Source: Acidobacteriota bacterium (GTDB lineage Bacteria; Acidobacteriota; Blastocatellia; Pyrinomonadales; Pyrinomonadaceae). Taken from it: a DNA stretch of 6,785 bases. The stretch lies in NCBI GenBank assembly GCA_020199975.1, contig JAIVJP010000065.1:1-6785 (forward strand). The letters are read 5' to 3'. Below are positions 1 through 6,647 of the stretch, one piece after another. The notes under the pieces were generated by a model. It saw only the letters and a list, made by a program, of their open reading frames with translations, was not told the origin of the DNA and did not search any database. Both the position numbers and the translations under genes were made by a program. Each line of letters starts with the position of its first letter. Position 1 is the first letter of the stretch.

Positions 1-52
1 CGTTTAAGGAGCATAGCGGCGTTGCTGACGGGGTCGCCGTGCTGGGTCTTGC

Positions 53-82
53 TTGACAGTTCCGCCTGACGGCGCGTAGGGT
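53..82 (+). promoter_or_regulatory. Possible sigma-70-type promoter of the tRNA-Sec gene
   Basis: A perfect TTGACA -35 hexamer lies at 53-58. An 18-nt spacer separates it from TAGGGT at 77-82, a weak -10 that keeps the first TA and the last T. Transcription would begin near 89-90, leaving a short 5' leader of about 24 nt before the mature tRNA at 114, which is normal for a tRNA gene. The -35 match and its position are the evidence; the -10 is poor, so this is a candidate only. Confidence 0.4.
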
Positions 83-113
83 TGCGGCTTTGGCGGGCAG
101 TTGTGGGATTCGT

Positions 114-212
114 GGAGGCGAATCTGTTCTGGTGAACGGCGCGGTCTTCAAAACCGTCAGTGAGACTGTGAGGACAGGCTCAGGTAGGTTCGATTCCTAC
201 ACGCCTCCGCCA
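114..212 (+). tRNA. selC: Selenocysteine tRNA (tRNA-Sec, anticodon UCA)
   Basis: This tRNA is charged with serine, converted to selenocysteyl-tRNA by SelA or an equivalent enzyme, and delivered by SelB to in-frame UGA codons. The fold can be drawn by hand. The acceptor stem pairs 114-120 with 202-208, with an eighth position A121/A201 that is a mismatch. The D stem has 6 bp (CTGTTC with GAACGG), as is diagnostic of bacterial tRNA-Sec. The anticodon stem is 141-145/153-157 with loop CTTCAAA and anticodon TCA at 148-150. A long variable arm (162-181) pairs GAG with CTC and CTGT with ACAG. The T arm is 184-200 with loop TTCGATT, followed by G209 and an encoded CCA at 210-212. The 99-nt length fits the class. 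The UCA anticodon could suggest an opal suppressor, but the 6-bp D stem, long variable arm and extended acceptor indicate tRNA-Sec. No selA, selB, selD or selenoprotein gene is visible in the window. Confidence 0.95.
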
Positions 213-293
213 GAAGCCATAAGCCAGTAATCAGGAGGCAGGAGCAGACGGCAGGCACGGCGCGTCCGGTTGCGAACCCGAGTGGTCCACCTC

Positions 294-341
294 ACTTAAG
301 ACTGACGATTGAACGAGACTTAAGACTGATGATTGAACGAG
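294..341 (+). repeat. 24-bp tandem duplication upstream of dprA
   Basis: Two directly adjacent 24-nt copies, 294-317 and 318-341, both begin ACTTAAGACTGA and differ at one base (C306 versus T330). They occupy the end of the gap between tRNA-Sec and dprA, 33 nt before the dprA start codon. The second copy contains a TTG in frame with dprA, but it has no ribosome binding site. It looks like a recent local duplication. No operator or promoter function can be read from it with confidence. Confidence 0.85.
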
Positions 342-360
342 CGCAAAACTCCAGCGCTCA

Positions 361-365
361 AAGGA
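361..365 (+). promoter_or_regulatory. Ribosome binding site of dprA
   Basis: AAGGA sits 9 nt upstream of the ATG at 375. This supports that start over the in-frame TTG at 333, which would add 14 residues unlike any DprA N-terminus and coded partly by the tandem repeat. Confidence 0.7.
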
Positions 366-374
366 ACTCCTCAC

Positions 375-1511
375 ATGATCAGAGATTGGGTTGCACTCAA
401 CCTGACCCCGGGCATCGGACCTCGCGCCGCTGCCAAACTCCTGGAACGCTTTGGTGCCGCTGAAGCTGTTTATGGTGCAACTAGAGCCGAGCTGGAAAAG
501 TTGCGGCTGTTGCCGGAAGCCGTCGACAGCATCATTGCGCGCGACCGGTTTGAGAATGCCGAAGCTGAGATTGAAAACGTAAGGAAATTCGGCGCCGATC
601 TTTTAATACTTGACGATGGCGTTTATCCCGCAATGCTGCGCGAGATCTATGATCCACCAATTACTCTCTACGTGAAGGGCGCCTGGGAAGAATGTCTCGA
701 GCAGCCGTGCGTGGCGATTGTGGGCTCGCGCAGATGTTCGACATACGGGCAGAATGCGGCTTTGATGCTGGCGCGTGATTTGGCCCAAAGGGGGGTCACA
801 GTAGTCTCGGGCTTCGCGCGCGGAATCGATGCCTCAGCACACCGCGGAGCTCTCGAAGGCGGTGGTCGCACGGTGGCCGTGCTGGGCACGGGAATTGATG
901 AGGTCTATCCGCGCGATCATAGAAAGCTGGCAGACGAAGTTCTTGAACGTGGGGGGTCAGTGATTACACAGTTCCCGCTTGGCACTCCACCTGTGTCGGA
1001 AAACTTTCCGTACCGTAACCGCATCATTAGTGGCTTGAGCCTCGGCGTGGTGGTGGTTGAGGCAGCGGAAAACTCCGGGTCTTTAATAACGGCGCGGTTG
1101 GCGATTGAACAAAACAGGGAAGTCTTCGCAGTACCGGGCAACATTACGTCGCGTAACTCCTTCGGCACTAATTACCTGATCAAAGGGGCGGGCGCGAAGC
1201 TGGTGCAGCAGTGGCAGGACATCGCAGCCGAGTTGCCGCCGCAAATCGCGGCGAAGTTGTTGCCGCCCCCTTTTGGAGAGAAGAAGAAAGAGAGGTCGCT
1301 AGCTGATCAGCTTTCTTTAGTGCCGCATGGGCTTTCAGATTCTGAGACTACGGTTTTGAAGCTACTGGCAGCAGACATTCCGGAACACATTGATTCACTC
1401 GTCGACCGGAGTAAGTTATCGATTTCGGATTTAACTGCCGCGCTGTTAGCGTTGGAGATGCGCGAATTGGTGCGCGCGCTCCCGGGCAGGTGCTTTGTAA
1501 GGAAGATGTGA
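375..1511 (+). CDS. dprA: DNA-processing protein DprA (Smf)
   Basis: This 378-aa cytoplasmic protein belongs to the family that binds incoming single-stranded DNA during natural transformation and loads RecA onto it; the gene is also kept in bacteria not known to be competent. The N-terminal region has a helix-hairpin-helix-like segment, LTPGIGPRAAAKLL (about 10-23). The Rossmann-like DprA core (about 75-285) carries VAIVGSRR (113-120), SGFARGIDASAH (145-156), ENFPYRNRIISG (209-220) and GSLITARLAIEQNREVFAVPG (245-265), all typical family motifs. After a charged, proline-containing linker (about 290-312), residues 325-375 resemble the C-terminal winged-helix domain. Length and domains look complete, with no truncation. 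The start at ATG 375 follows an AAGGA site. topA follows 138 bp downstream, a commonly seen neighbour arrangement, but a long inverted repeat separates them, so co-transcription is plausible but not proven. Confidence 0.95.
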   Translation: MIRDWVALNLTPGIGPRAAAKLLERFGAAEAVYGATRAELEKLRLLPEAVDSIIARDRFENAEAEIENVRKFGADLLILDDGVYPAMLREIYDPPITLYVKGAWEECLEQPCVAIVGSRRCSTYGQNAALMLARDLAQRGVTVVSGFARGIDASAHRGALEGGGRTVAVLGTGIDEVYPRDHRKLADEVLERGGSVITQFPLGTPPVSENFPYRNRIISGLSLGVVVVEAAENSGSLITARLAIEQNREVFAVPGNITSRNSFGTNYLIKGAGAKLVQQWQDIAAELPPQIAAKLLPPPFGEKKKERSLADQLSLVPHGLSDSETTVLKLLAADIPEHIDSLVDRSKLSISDLTAALLALEMRELVRALPGRCFVRKM

Positions 1512-1516
1512 AGGGA

Positions 1517-1639
1517 ATTGCCGATTTGCGATTGCCAATTGCCGATTGGCAAGTCACAAACGGTCATCGGAAATACCCCGGGTTTCGGCACTGCCGGGAT
1601 CCAGACGAAATCGGCAATTGGCAATTGGCAATCGGCAAT
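1517..1639. repeat. Inverted repeat built of ATTGCCR heptamers between dprA and topA
   Basis: The left arm (1517-1551) is five head-to-tail 7-nt units of consensus ATTGCCR. The right arm (1612-1639) is four such units on the opposite strand, preceded by a further AAT. Pairing 1517-1547 with 1609-1639 matches at 28 of 31 positions; the mismatches fall in the second unit. The loop of 61 nt (1548-1608) contains a small GC-rich palindrome (CCCGG 1577-1581 with CCGGG 1594-1598). The repeat starts 6 nt after the dprA stop and ends 10 nt before the topA ATG, so almost all of the gap is repeat. Transcribed, it would be a strong stem; with no T-run it is not a standard terminator. The in-frame extension of topA through it (peptides of the LPIADWQ/AIGNWQ type) is a translation of repeat, not coding sequence. 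Confidence 0.9.
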
Positions 1640-1649
1640 ACCGAAGAGC

Positions 1650-4190
1650 ATGGCAAAAAACCTGGTCATCGTTGAATCGCCGGCAAAGGCGAAAACAATT
1701 AATAAATACCTGGGCAAGGACTATCTGGTTAAAGCCTCGATAGGTCACATCAAAGATCTACCTTCCAAAGGCCTTGGGGTTGATCTCGACAACGATTTCA
1801 AACCAACCTACGAGGTAATTCCAGACTCCCGAAAGCGGAACAATAAAAGAATCGTGGCGGAGCTTAAGAAAGCCGCCAAAGATGCGGACGCTGTTTACCT
1901 TGCTGCCGACCCGGACCGCGAGGGCGAAGCCATCTGCCAGCACCTTGCCGAAGAGATTGTTCCTAAACGGCCCGCCAAGCCCACCTATCGGGTGATGTTC
2001 AATGAGATCACCAAACGCGCCGTGAATGCGGCGTTTGACAATCCAAAAGAAATAGATGCCAACCTCGTTGACGCACAACAGGCTCGTCGCGTTCTAGATC
2101 GGCTGGTGGGTTACAAAGTTTCACCGCTTCTATGCCGCACGATCGGGGGCCGGCTTAGCGCAGGTCGGGTTCAATCAGTCGCCTTAAGAATGGTGGTCGA
2201 GCGCGAACGGGAAATCGAAAAATTCCTGAAAACGGAGTACTGGACGATCGTCGCCAACTTAGCGGCTAAACTGCCACCGGCGTTTGATGCCAGGCTTTTC
2301 AAGGTTGGCGAGAAAACGGTTAAGACGAGCGCTTTCGATCAGGACATCAAGAAAAGTGAGGTTCTGATTAACGAAGGAGTCCGGGCCACAGAAATTGTTG
2401 CCGAGGCAGAGAAAGAAGCTTTCGTTGTCAGCGAGGTAACCACTAAAGAGCGGAAACGAAATCCCGTGCCACCATTCATCACTTCAAAGCTGCAACAGGA
2501 AGCGTCGCGCAAGCTTGGCTTCGTGGTAAAGAAGACGATGATGCTGGCGCAGAAGCTGTACGAGGGGGTGGAGCTGGGGTCGGAAGGATCGGTCGGTCTG
2601 ATCACCTACATGCGCACCGATTCCACGCGCGTATCAGAAGCCGCTCTCGGCGAGCTCCGTGATTTCATCGGCAAGCAATACGGTCCCACGTATCTGCCGG
2701 AGAAGGCCGTTCACTTTCGCTCCAAGAAAGACGCGCAGGACGCGCACGAGGCCATTCGCCCAACTGAGGTGGTCCGCACGCCGGAATCCCTGGCCCAGTA
2801 TCTGAATAAGGATGAGCTGAGACTCTACCGACTTATCTGGCAGCGGACTGTGGCTTCGCAGATGACTCCCGCAATCTTCGATCAAACAACTATCGACATC
2901 AACGCCGGTCGTTTCCTTTTTCGCGCGACAGGTTCGGTGCAGAAGTTTGACGGGTTCCTGAAGCTGTACCAAGAGGGTCGCGACGAGAAAACCGAAGAAG
3001 ACGACGAAGCTGAGCGCACTCTGCCTATGGTTGAAACGGATGAGGTGCTAAATCTAAAGACGATAACTCCCGAGCAGCACTTCACTGAGCCACCACCTCG
3101 TTATACAGAAGCTACCCTGGTCAAAGCGCTTGAGGAAAAGGGAATAGGTCGGCCGTCAACCTACGCTGCGATCATGACGACGATTCAGGACCGTGAATAC
3201 GTTGAGAAGCTGGAAGGTCGGTTTCATCCGACCTCCCTGGGCAAGACTGTAAACGACGTGCTGATCGAAGGTGGGTTCGACGACCTCTTCAATGTCACCT
3301 ACACAGCGCGCATGGAGGAAGAGCTCGATCACGTCGAGGAAGGAAAGCTCAAATGGACCGCGGCGCTGCATGAGTTCTATGACAAGTTCAAGGACGATCT
3401 GAGCAAGTTCAAGGAATACACTGCTGGGATCAAGAATGTAGACACACCCACGGACGAAGTTTGTCTGAAGTGCGAAACCAAGGGGATGGTCCAGAAGTTT
3501 GGGCGCTTCGGCAAGTATCTCAAGTGTCTGAACTGCGCCGCCACACGTGACGCTGAGCCCAAGGCCGGAGCGAATGGCAGTACAGCAGGCGGAGAGGCGA
3601 GTGCCGGAGGTAACGAATCGGAAGAACCGGAGGCCTGCGATCTGTGTGGCAAACCCATGCAGCTCAAGCGCGGTCGCTTCGGTCAGTTTCTCGGATGTAC
3701 TGGTTATCCCGAGTGCCGCAACATTCGGAAGATCTCCAAAAGCGGTGCAGTTTCCCCGGCACCGATTCCGCTCAATGAGAAGTGCCCTGTCGACGGCGCG
3801 CAACTCGTGAAACGGTTCGGGCGATTCGGTGAGTTTATCTCCTGCTCAAACTACCCAAAGTGTAAATACATCAAGCAAGAAACAACTGGCGTAGCGTGTC
3901 CGCGAGAGGGATGCGTGGGTGAGCTGGTCGTCAAGAAATCGAAACGTGGAAAAACATTTTACGGTTGTTCGCAGTACCCCACCTGTAACGCAGTCTTCTG
4001 GAACAAGCCAGTGAAGGAAGCGTGTCCGAATTGCCAGGCCCCTTTTCTGCTTGAGAAGACCACAAAAAAACAGGGCACTTTCCGACACTGCGCAAACGAT
4101 GAGTGCGGGTACAATTCGAACGAGACCGGACCCGACATCGCCAAGGTCAAGCAAACCAAAGTGGAAAGAGACCGGCAACCTGCTCGATAA
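1650..4190 (+). CDS. topA: DNA topoisomerase I (type IA, TopA)
   Basis: This 846-aa enzyme relaxes negative supercoils by transient cleavage of one strand through a 5'-phosphotyrosine. The N-terminal Toprim domain (about 1-115) has VIVESPAKAKTI with E9 and the acidic triad D87, D89 and E91 in DPDREGEAI. The cleavage domain has the catalytic tyrosine Y320 in GLITYMRTDS, with R322 beside it, matching E. coli Y319 and R321. H366 lies in DAHEAIRPT. GIGRPSTYAAIM (498-509) is another conserved topoisomerase IA segment. Five C-terminal zinc-finger modules start at C605, C663, C712, C750 and C792, joined by a low-complexity Gly/Ala/Ser/Glu linker (about 634-660). The third module has Asp in place of the second Cys. 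The start at ATG 1650 is chosen because family members begin M-[AS]-KNLVIVESPAKA; further upstream the frame is repeat DNA without a usable start. Only a weak GAAG lies just before the ATG, so translation may respond to the adjacent stem. Confidence 0.97.
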   Translation: MAKNLVIVESPAKAKTINKYLGKDYLVKASIGHIKDLPSKGLGVDLDNDFKPTYEVIPDSRKRNNKRIVAELKKAAKDADAVYLAADPDREGEAICQHLAEEIVPKRPAKPTYRVMFNEITKRAVNAAFDNPKEIDANLVDAQQARRVLDRLVGYKVSPLLCRTIGGRLSAGRVQSVALRMVVEREREIEKFLKTEYWTIVANLAAKLPPAFDARLFKVGEKTVKTSAFDQDIKKSEVLINEGVRATEIVAEAEKEAFVVSEVTTKERKRNPVPPFITSKLQQEASRKLGFVVKKTMMLAQKLYEGVELGSEGSVGLITYMRTDSTRVSEAALGELRDFIGKQYGPTYLPEKAVHFRSKKDAQDAHEAIRPTEVVRTPESLAQYLNKDELRLYRLIWQRTVASQMTPAIFDQTTIDINAGRFLFRATGSVQKFDGFLKLYQEGRDEKTEEDDEAERTLPMVETDEVLNLKTITPEQHFTEPPPRYTEATLVKALEEKGIGRPSTYAAIMTTIQDREYVEKLEGRFHPTSLGKTVNDVLIEGGFDDLFNVTYTARMEEELDHVEEGKLKWTAALHEFYDKFKDDLSKFKEYTAGIKNVDTPTDEVCLKCETKGMVQKFGRFGKYLKCLNCAATRDAEPKAGANGSTAGGEASAGGNESEEPEACDLCGKPMQLKRGRFGQFLGCTGYPECRNIRKISKSGAVSPAPIPLNEKCPVDGAQLVKRFGRFGEFISCSNYPKCKYIKQETTGVACPREGCVGELVVKKSKRGKTFYGCSQYPTCNAVFWNKPVKEACPNCQAPFLLEKTTKKQGTFRHCANDECGYNSNETGPDIAKVKQTKVERDRQPAR

Positions 4191-4295
4191 ATCCTGGCGG
4201 TGATGAAACTTTCCAGCCGCTTAACTGTATTATGCGATTTCACATCCGTCTAGTTTCCTCGTGGACGAATAAATCCCTCGGTAGAATTGAATCTT

Positions 4296-4300
4296 AGGAG
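4296..4300 (+). promoter_or_regulatory. Strong ribosome binding site before the signal-peptide frame
   Basis: AGGAG ends 9 nt before the ATG at 4310, which opens the signal-peptide frame. It is 17 nt from the ATG at 4318 and far from the ATG at 4375, both in the peptidase frame. It therefore marks 4310 as the intended initiation site and is key evidence that the frame change downstream is real. Confidence 0.75.
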
Positions 4301-4309
4301 AATTTAATC

Positions 4310-4378
4310 ATGCTACGATGCTTCGCCGCACTAGCCCTGGTTCTGATCTTCGTGTTCTCACCGAACGCGATTTTATGA
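4310..4378 (+). CDS. Signal-peptide frame detached from the M28 peptidase
   Basis: This 22-codon frame has an excellent AGGAG site 9 nt upstream. It encodes a textbook export signal: a short basic N-region (MLR), a hydrophobic core (CFAALALVLIFVF) and a polar end (SPNA, a possible signal peptidase I site, although Pro at -3 is not ideal), then two residues and TGA. The TGA (4376-4378) overlaps the ATG at 4375-4377 of the peptidase body, which lies one nucleotide back in frame. Related M28 enzymes are usually exported, so this is best read as the original N-terminus, now separated by a frame change. It could also act as a leader coupling translation to the downstream gene, or reflect a sequencing error in the T-run at 4371-4374. 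Cys4 is too close to the N-terminus to be a lipobox. Confidence 0.6.
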   Translation: MLRCFAALALVLIFVFSPNAIL

Positions 4379-5904
4379 ATCGTTCACAGGTAATGCAGAC
4401 GCTGAGTTATCTGACTGACGTTATTGGTCCTCGTCTTACCAATTCGCCGGGAATGAAAAGAGCAAACGAATGGACGCGCGATCAAATGGCCAAGTGGGGA
4501 TTGCAGAACTCCCATCTCGAAGCATGGGGACCATTTGGACGCGGCTGGACGCTAAAGCGATTTTCCGCGCAGGTGGTTGAGCCTCAGGCAATACCGCTAA
4601 TCGCCTACCCGAAAGCCTGGTCGCCGGGTACTGACGGACCGCTCACGGCGGAAGTGGTTTACTTCGATGCCAAAGACGAAGCGGATCTGCGACGATTCAA
4701 AGGCAAGCTAAAGGGCGCGATCGTTCTAAGCGCGCCCGTGCGAGAAGTGAAAGCTCACTTTGATGCCCCCAGTACCCGCAGGAATGAAAAAGACTTGCTG
4801 AGCCTTGCTGATGCACCTGACCCGAGGGTTGGAACACCACGGCGTTTTCAACTGACTCCAGAGCAGCGAGCCGCTTTCAATCTGGCTGCAAAGAAGAATC
4901 TCTTCATGCATGAAGAAGGTGCCGCGGTTGTGATTGACCCCAGTCGTCTGGGCGATGGCGGAACAATCTTCGTGCAATCGGCATCAGTGCCACAGCCGGT
5001 ACCGGCGGAACCCTTCGGTCCAAACTCCCGCTCAATTCCCCCTTTCGACAAGCGCGCTCCGAAGTTCGCCCCTCAACTTGTGCTCGCAGTTGAACACTAC
5101 AACCGCATCGTCCGTCTTATCCAGGCCGGCGAAAAAGTGACGATGACAGTAGACCTGGGCGTCGAATGGCAAGATGCCGACCCCATGGGTTACAACACTA
5201 TCGCGGAGATCCCGGGCACCGATTTAAAAGACGAGGTCGTGATGCTCGGCGGCCACATGGACTCCTGGCACTCCGGAACCGGCGCGACCGACAACGGCGC
5301 AGGCGTTGCCGTGGCGATGGAGGCCGTTCGTATTCTGCAGGCGTTAGATCTGAAACCACGTCGCACGATCCGCGTCGGATTGTGGTCCGGTGAGGAACAG
5401 GGACTGCTGGGTTCGCGCGCTTATGTGGCTGAGCACTTCGGCCGACTTGAAACCCTCGCGGCCGGAACTCCTCCTCCTGCACCAAGTCCGGCGCCGGCGC
5501 CCAAGCTCTCGACGAAGCCGCAGTACGAAAAGTTTAGCAGCTACTTCAATCTGGACAATGGAACTGGAAAGATTCGTGGCGTGTACCTGCAGGGCAATGA
5601 GGGCGTGCGCTCTGTATTCCGCGAGTGGCTGATGCTATTCCGCGATATGGGAGCAGCAACGCTCTCGATCTCGAATACCGGTGGTACTGACCATTTGTCG
5701 TTCGATGCCATTGGTTTGCCGGGCTTTCAGTTTATTCAGGATGAGATCGAATACGACACTCGCACCCACCACTCAAACCAGGATGTCTTCGATCGCATCC
5801 AGGCTGAGGATTTGAAACAGGCCGCAACCATCATAACGGCGTTTGTCTATAAGGCAGCGACGCGAGATGAGAAACTGCCGCGCAAGCCGATGCCGGGACG
5901 CTGA
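4375..5904 (+). CDS. M28-family zinc metallopeptidase (PGCP-like), N-terminus frame-split
   Basis: This is a two-zinc aminopeptidase/carboxypeptidase-like enzyme of family M28; the exact substrate is unknown. Numbering from ATG 4375 gives 509 aa. The N-terminal part has NRSQVMQTLSYLTDVIGPRL. A PA-like inserted region (about 80-205) follows, including KGKLKGAIVL and MHEEGAAVVID. The catalytic domain (about 270-490) keeps all expected metal and catalytic residues: H294 and D296 in GGHMDSW, D306 in ATDNGAG, E340/E341 in SGEEQGLLGS, D394 in NLDNGTG and H465/H466 in TRTHHSNQD. A Pro/Ala-rich segment (TPPPAPSPAPAPKL, about 365-378) interrupts the catalytic domain. The frame stays open back to ATG 4318, giving 528 aa, but those 19 residues are an out-of-frame reading of the signal-peptide DNA and lack a well-spaced ribosome site. 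Initiation at 4375 would rely on the overlapping TGA/ATG and yield a protein without an export signal, odd for this family. If the frame change is an error or recoded, the true product is exported from 4310. Confidence 0.85.
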   Translation: MNRSQVMQTLSYLTDVIGPRLTNSPGMKRANEWTRDQMAKWGLQNSHLEAWGPFGRGWTLKRFSAQVVEPQAIPLIAYPKAWSPGTDGPLTAEVVYFDAKDEADLRRFKGKLKGAIVLSAPVREVKAHFDAPSTRRNEKDLLSLADAPDPRVGTPRRFQLTPEQRAAFNLAAKKNLFMHEEGAAVVIDPSRLGDGGTIFVQSASVPQPVPAEPFGPNSRSIPPFDKRAPKFAPQLVLAVEHYNRIVRLIQAGEKVTMTVDLGVEWQDADPMGYNTIAEIPGTDLKDEVVMLGGHMDSWHSGTGATDNGAGVAVAMEAVRILQALDLKPRRTIRVGLWSGEEQGLLGSRAYVAEHFGRLETLAAGTPPPAPSPAPAPKLSTKPQYEKFSSYFNLDNGTGKIRGVYLQGNEGVRSVFREWLMLFRDMGAATLSISNTGGTDHLSFDAIGLPGFQFIQDEIEYDTRTHHSNQDVFDRIQAEDLKQAATIITAFVYKAATRDEKLPRKPMPGR

Positions 5905-6048
5905 TTCACTCAATCAGGGCAAACCTGACGACAGAGCCCGTTAGGTGGCATCAAATGAGGGGCGACGTTGCTTCTCGCGGGTGGAAGGCGTAAGAGAGCG
6001 CTTAGTAATAGCCCGGGAGCACCGACCCCCGAAACCTCACAACCATTT

Positions 6049-6067
6049 CCGACCCTTTCAGGGTCGG
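6049..6067 (+). repeat. REP-like hairpin 1, upstream of the transposase gene
   Basis: CCGACCC (6049-6055) pairs with GGGTCGG (6061-6067) around loop TTTCA, a perfect 7-bp stem. It ends 22 nt before the transposase ATG. It may be the left-end recognition hairpin and could also affect translation of the transposase. It shares its core and loop with the hairpins at 6549 and 6627, in the same orientation. Confidence 0.85.
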
Positions 6068-6089
6068 TCCTCACGAAAAGACTCTCAAA

Positions 6090-6542
6090 ATGGCACAAAC
6101 CCTCACCAGCCTTATCATACACCTTGTGTTCTCAACCAAACACCGAGTTCCAATAATCACTCCTGAAGTCGAACCGGATCTATTCAATTACATGGGTGGA
6201 ATTCTCAAGAACAATTCTTCGCCGCTGCTCGCCGCTGGAGGCACCAGCGACCACGTTCATTTGCTAGTCTCGCAGTCAAAGAACATTGCACTGAGTGTTT
6301 TGCTGCAGGATGTAAAGAAAGACAGTTCATCTTGGATCAAGACGAAGGGGGAAGTCTTCAACGACTTTCATTGGCAGGATGGCTATGGTGCGTTTTCAAT
6401 TAGCCCGTCTGAAGTTCCAGCGGTGAAGTTATACATTGCGAAACAGAAGGAACATCATCGCAAGCAGACGTTTCAGGAAGAATTGATTCAGTTGCTAGAG
6501 GAGTATGGGGTCGAGTACGACGAGCGGTACCTTTGGCGTTGA
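6090..6542 (+). CDS. tnpA: IS200/IS605-type HUH transposase (TnpA, RAYT-like)
   Basis: This 150-aa Y1 transposase would cut and rejoin single-stranded DNA at hairpin-marked ends as a dimer. The HUH metal-binding motif is DHVHLLV (D54, H55, H57). The nucleophile is Y115 in YIAKQ, with Q119 four residues on, the normal spacing for the family. Other family-like segments are the N-terminal IIHLVFSTKHRVPII (9-23), FHWQDGYGAFSIS (93-105) and the C-terminal EYDERYLWR (142-150). Length and catalytic residues are complete, so the protein looks active. The start at ATG 6090 gives the usual N-terminus; only a weak purine stretch (GAAAAG) precedes it, in keeping with the low expression typical of such genes. 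No tnpB accompanies it. Palindromes on both sides suggest either a minimal IS200-like insertion or a REP-associated (RAYT) enzyme; the sequence alone does not decide. Confidence 0.93.
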   Translation: MAQTLTSLIIHLVFSTKHRVPIITPEVEPDLFNYMGGILKNNSSPLLAAGGTSDHVHLLVSQSKNIALSVLLQDVKKDSSSWIKTKGEVFNDFHWQDGYGAFSISPSEVPAVKLYIAKQKEHHRKQTFQEELIQLLEEYGVEYDERYLWR

Positions 6543-6548
6543 ATCGTT

Positions 6549-6565
6549 TGACCCTTTCAGGGTCA
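6549..6565 (+). repeat. REP-like hairpin 2, just after the transposase stop
   Basis: TGACCC (6549-6554) pairs with GGGTCA (6560-6565) around TTTCA, a perfect 6-bp stem starting 6 nt after the transposase stop. It has the same core and orientation as hairpin 1 with a different outer base pair. It could be the right-end recognition hairpin or serve as an mRNA 3' stem; no T-run follows. Confidence 0.85.
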
Positions 6566-6586
6566 GGCATTGTTTCTGTCGGCTGT

Positions 6587-6616
6587 CCGTGGGCGTCGCG
6601 AAACGCTCGCCCACGG
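6587..6616 (+). repeat. Long GC-rich hairpin
   Basis: CCGTGGGCG (6587-6595) pairs perfectly with CGCCCACGG (6608-6616). Inside, GCG (6598-6600) can pair with CGC (6604-6606) across AAA, giving a two-part stem. It lies between REP-like hairpins 2 and 3 and does not share their core. No T-run follows, so it is not a clear terminator. Confidence 0.75.
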
Positions 6617-6626
6617 CTATTGAATT

Positions 6627-6643
6627 CATCCCTTTCAGGGATG
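6627..6643 (+). repeat. REP-like hairpin 3
   Basis: CATCCC (6627-6632) pairs with GGGATG (6638-6643) around TTTCA. Core and orientation match hairpins 1 and 2, while the second and third base pairs from the outside have changed on both sides together (A-T/T-A here, where hairpins 1 and 2 have G-C/A-T), which supports a conserved stem structure. Confidence 0.85.
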
Positions 6644-6647
6644 GGAT

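Noticed and set aside
1..69. Open frame entering from the left edge (stop at 67-69), possibly the 3' end of an upstream gene
   Set aside because: Only about 22 codons are visible and no recognisable family ending such as SelA or SelB can be read; another frame also stays open to 54-56.
333..374. Longer dprA from TTG 333
   Set aside because: It has no ribosome site, part of it is tandem repeat, and the added residues do not resemble DprA N-termini; ATG 375 has AAGGA at good spacing.
1518..1649. 44-residue N-terminal extension of TopA
   Set aside because: It would need an ATT start and consists of translated heptamer repeat; the family N-terminus begins exactly at ATG 1650.
3156..3803. 215-codon open frame on the minus strand inside topA
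   Set aside because: It lies wholly within a strongly conserved coding region on the other strand and shows no domain-like sequence.
4205..4233. Promoter in the topA-M28 gap with TATTAT at 4228-4233
   Set aside because: The -10-like hexamer is good but no acceptable -35 lies 16-18 nt upstream.
4376..4378. TGA of the signal-peptide frame as a selenocysteine codon, given selC nearby
   Set aside because: Reading through gives only four sense codons (ATC GTT CAC AGG) before TAA and does not enter the peptidase frame; no Sec-insertion hairpin was noticed.
5901..5917. Terminator after the M28 gene: CTGATT/AATCAG stem around CACTC
   Set aside because: The stem is AT-rich, only 6 bp, overlaps the stop codon and has no T-run, so a terminator call is not supportable.
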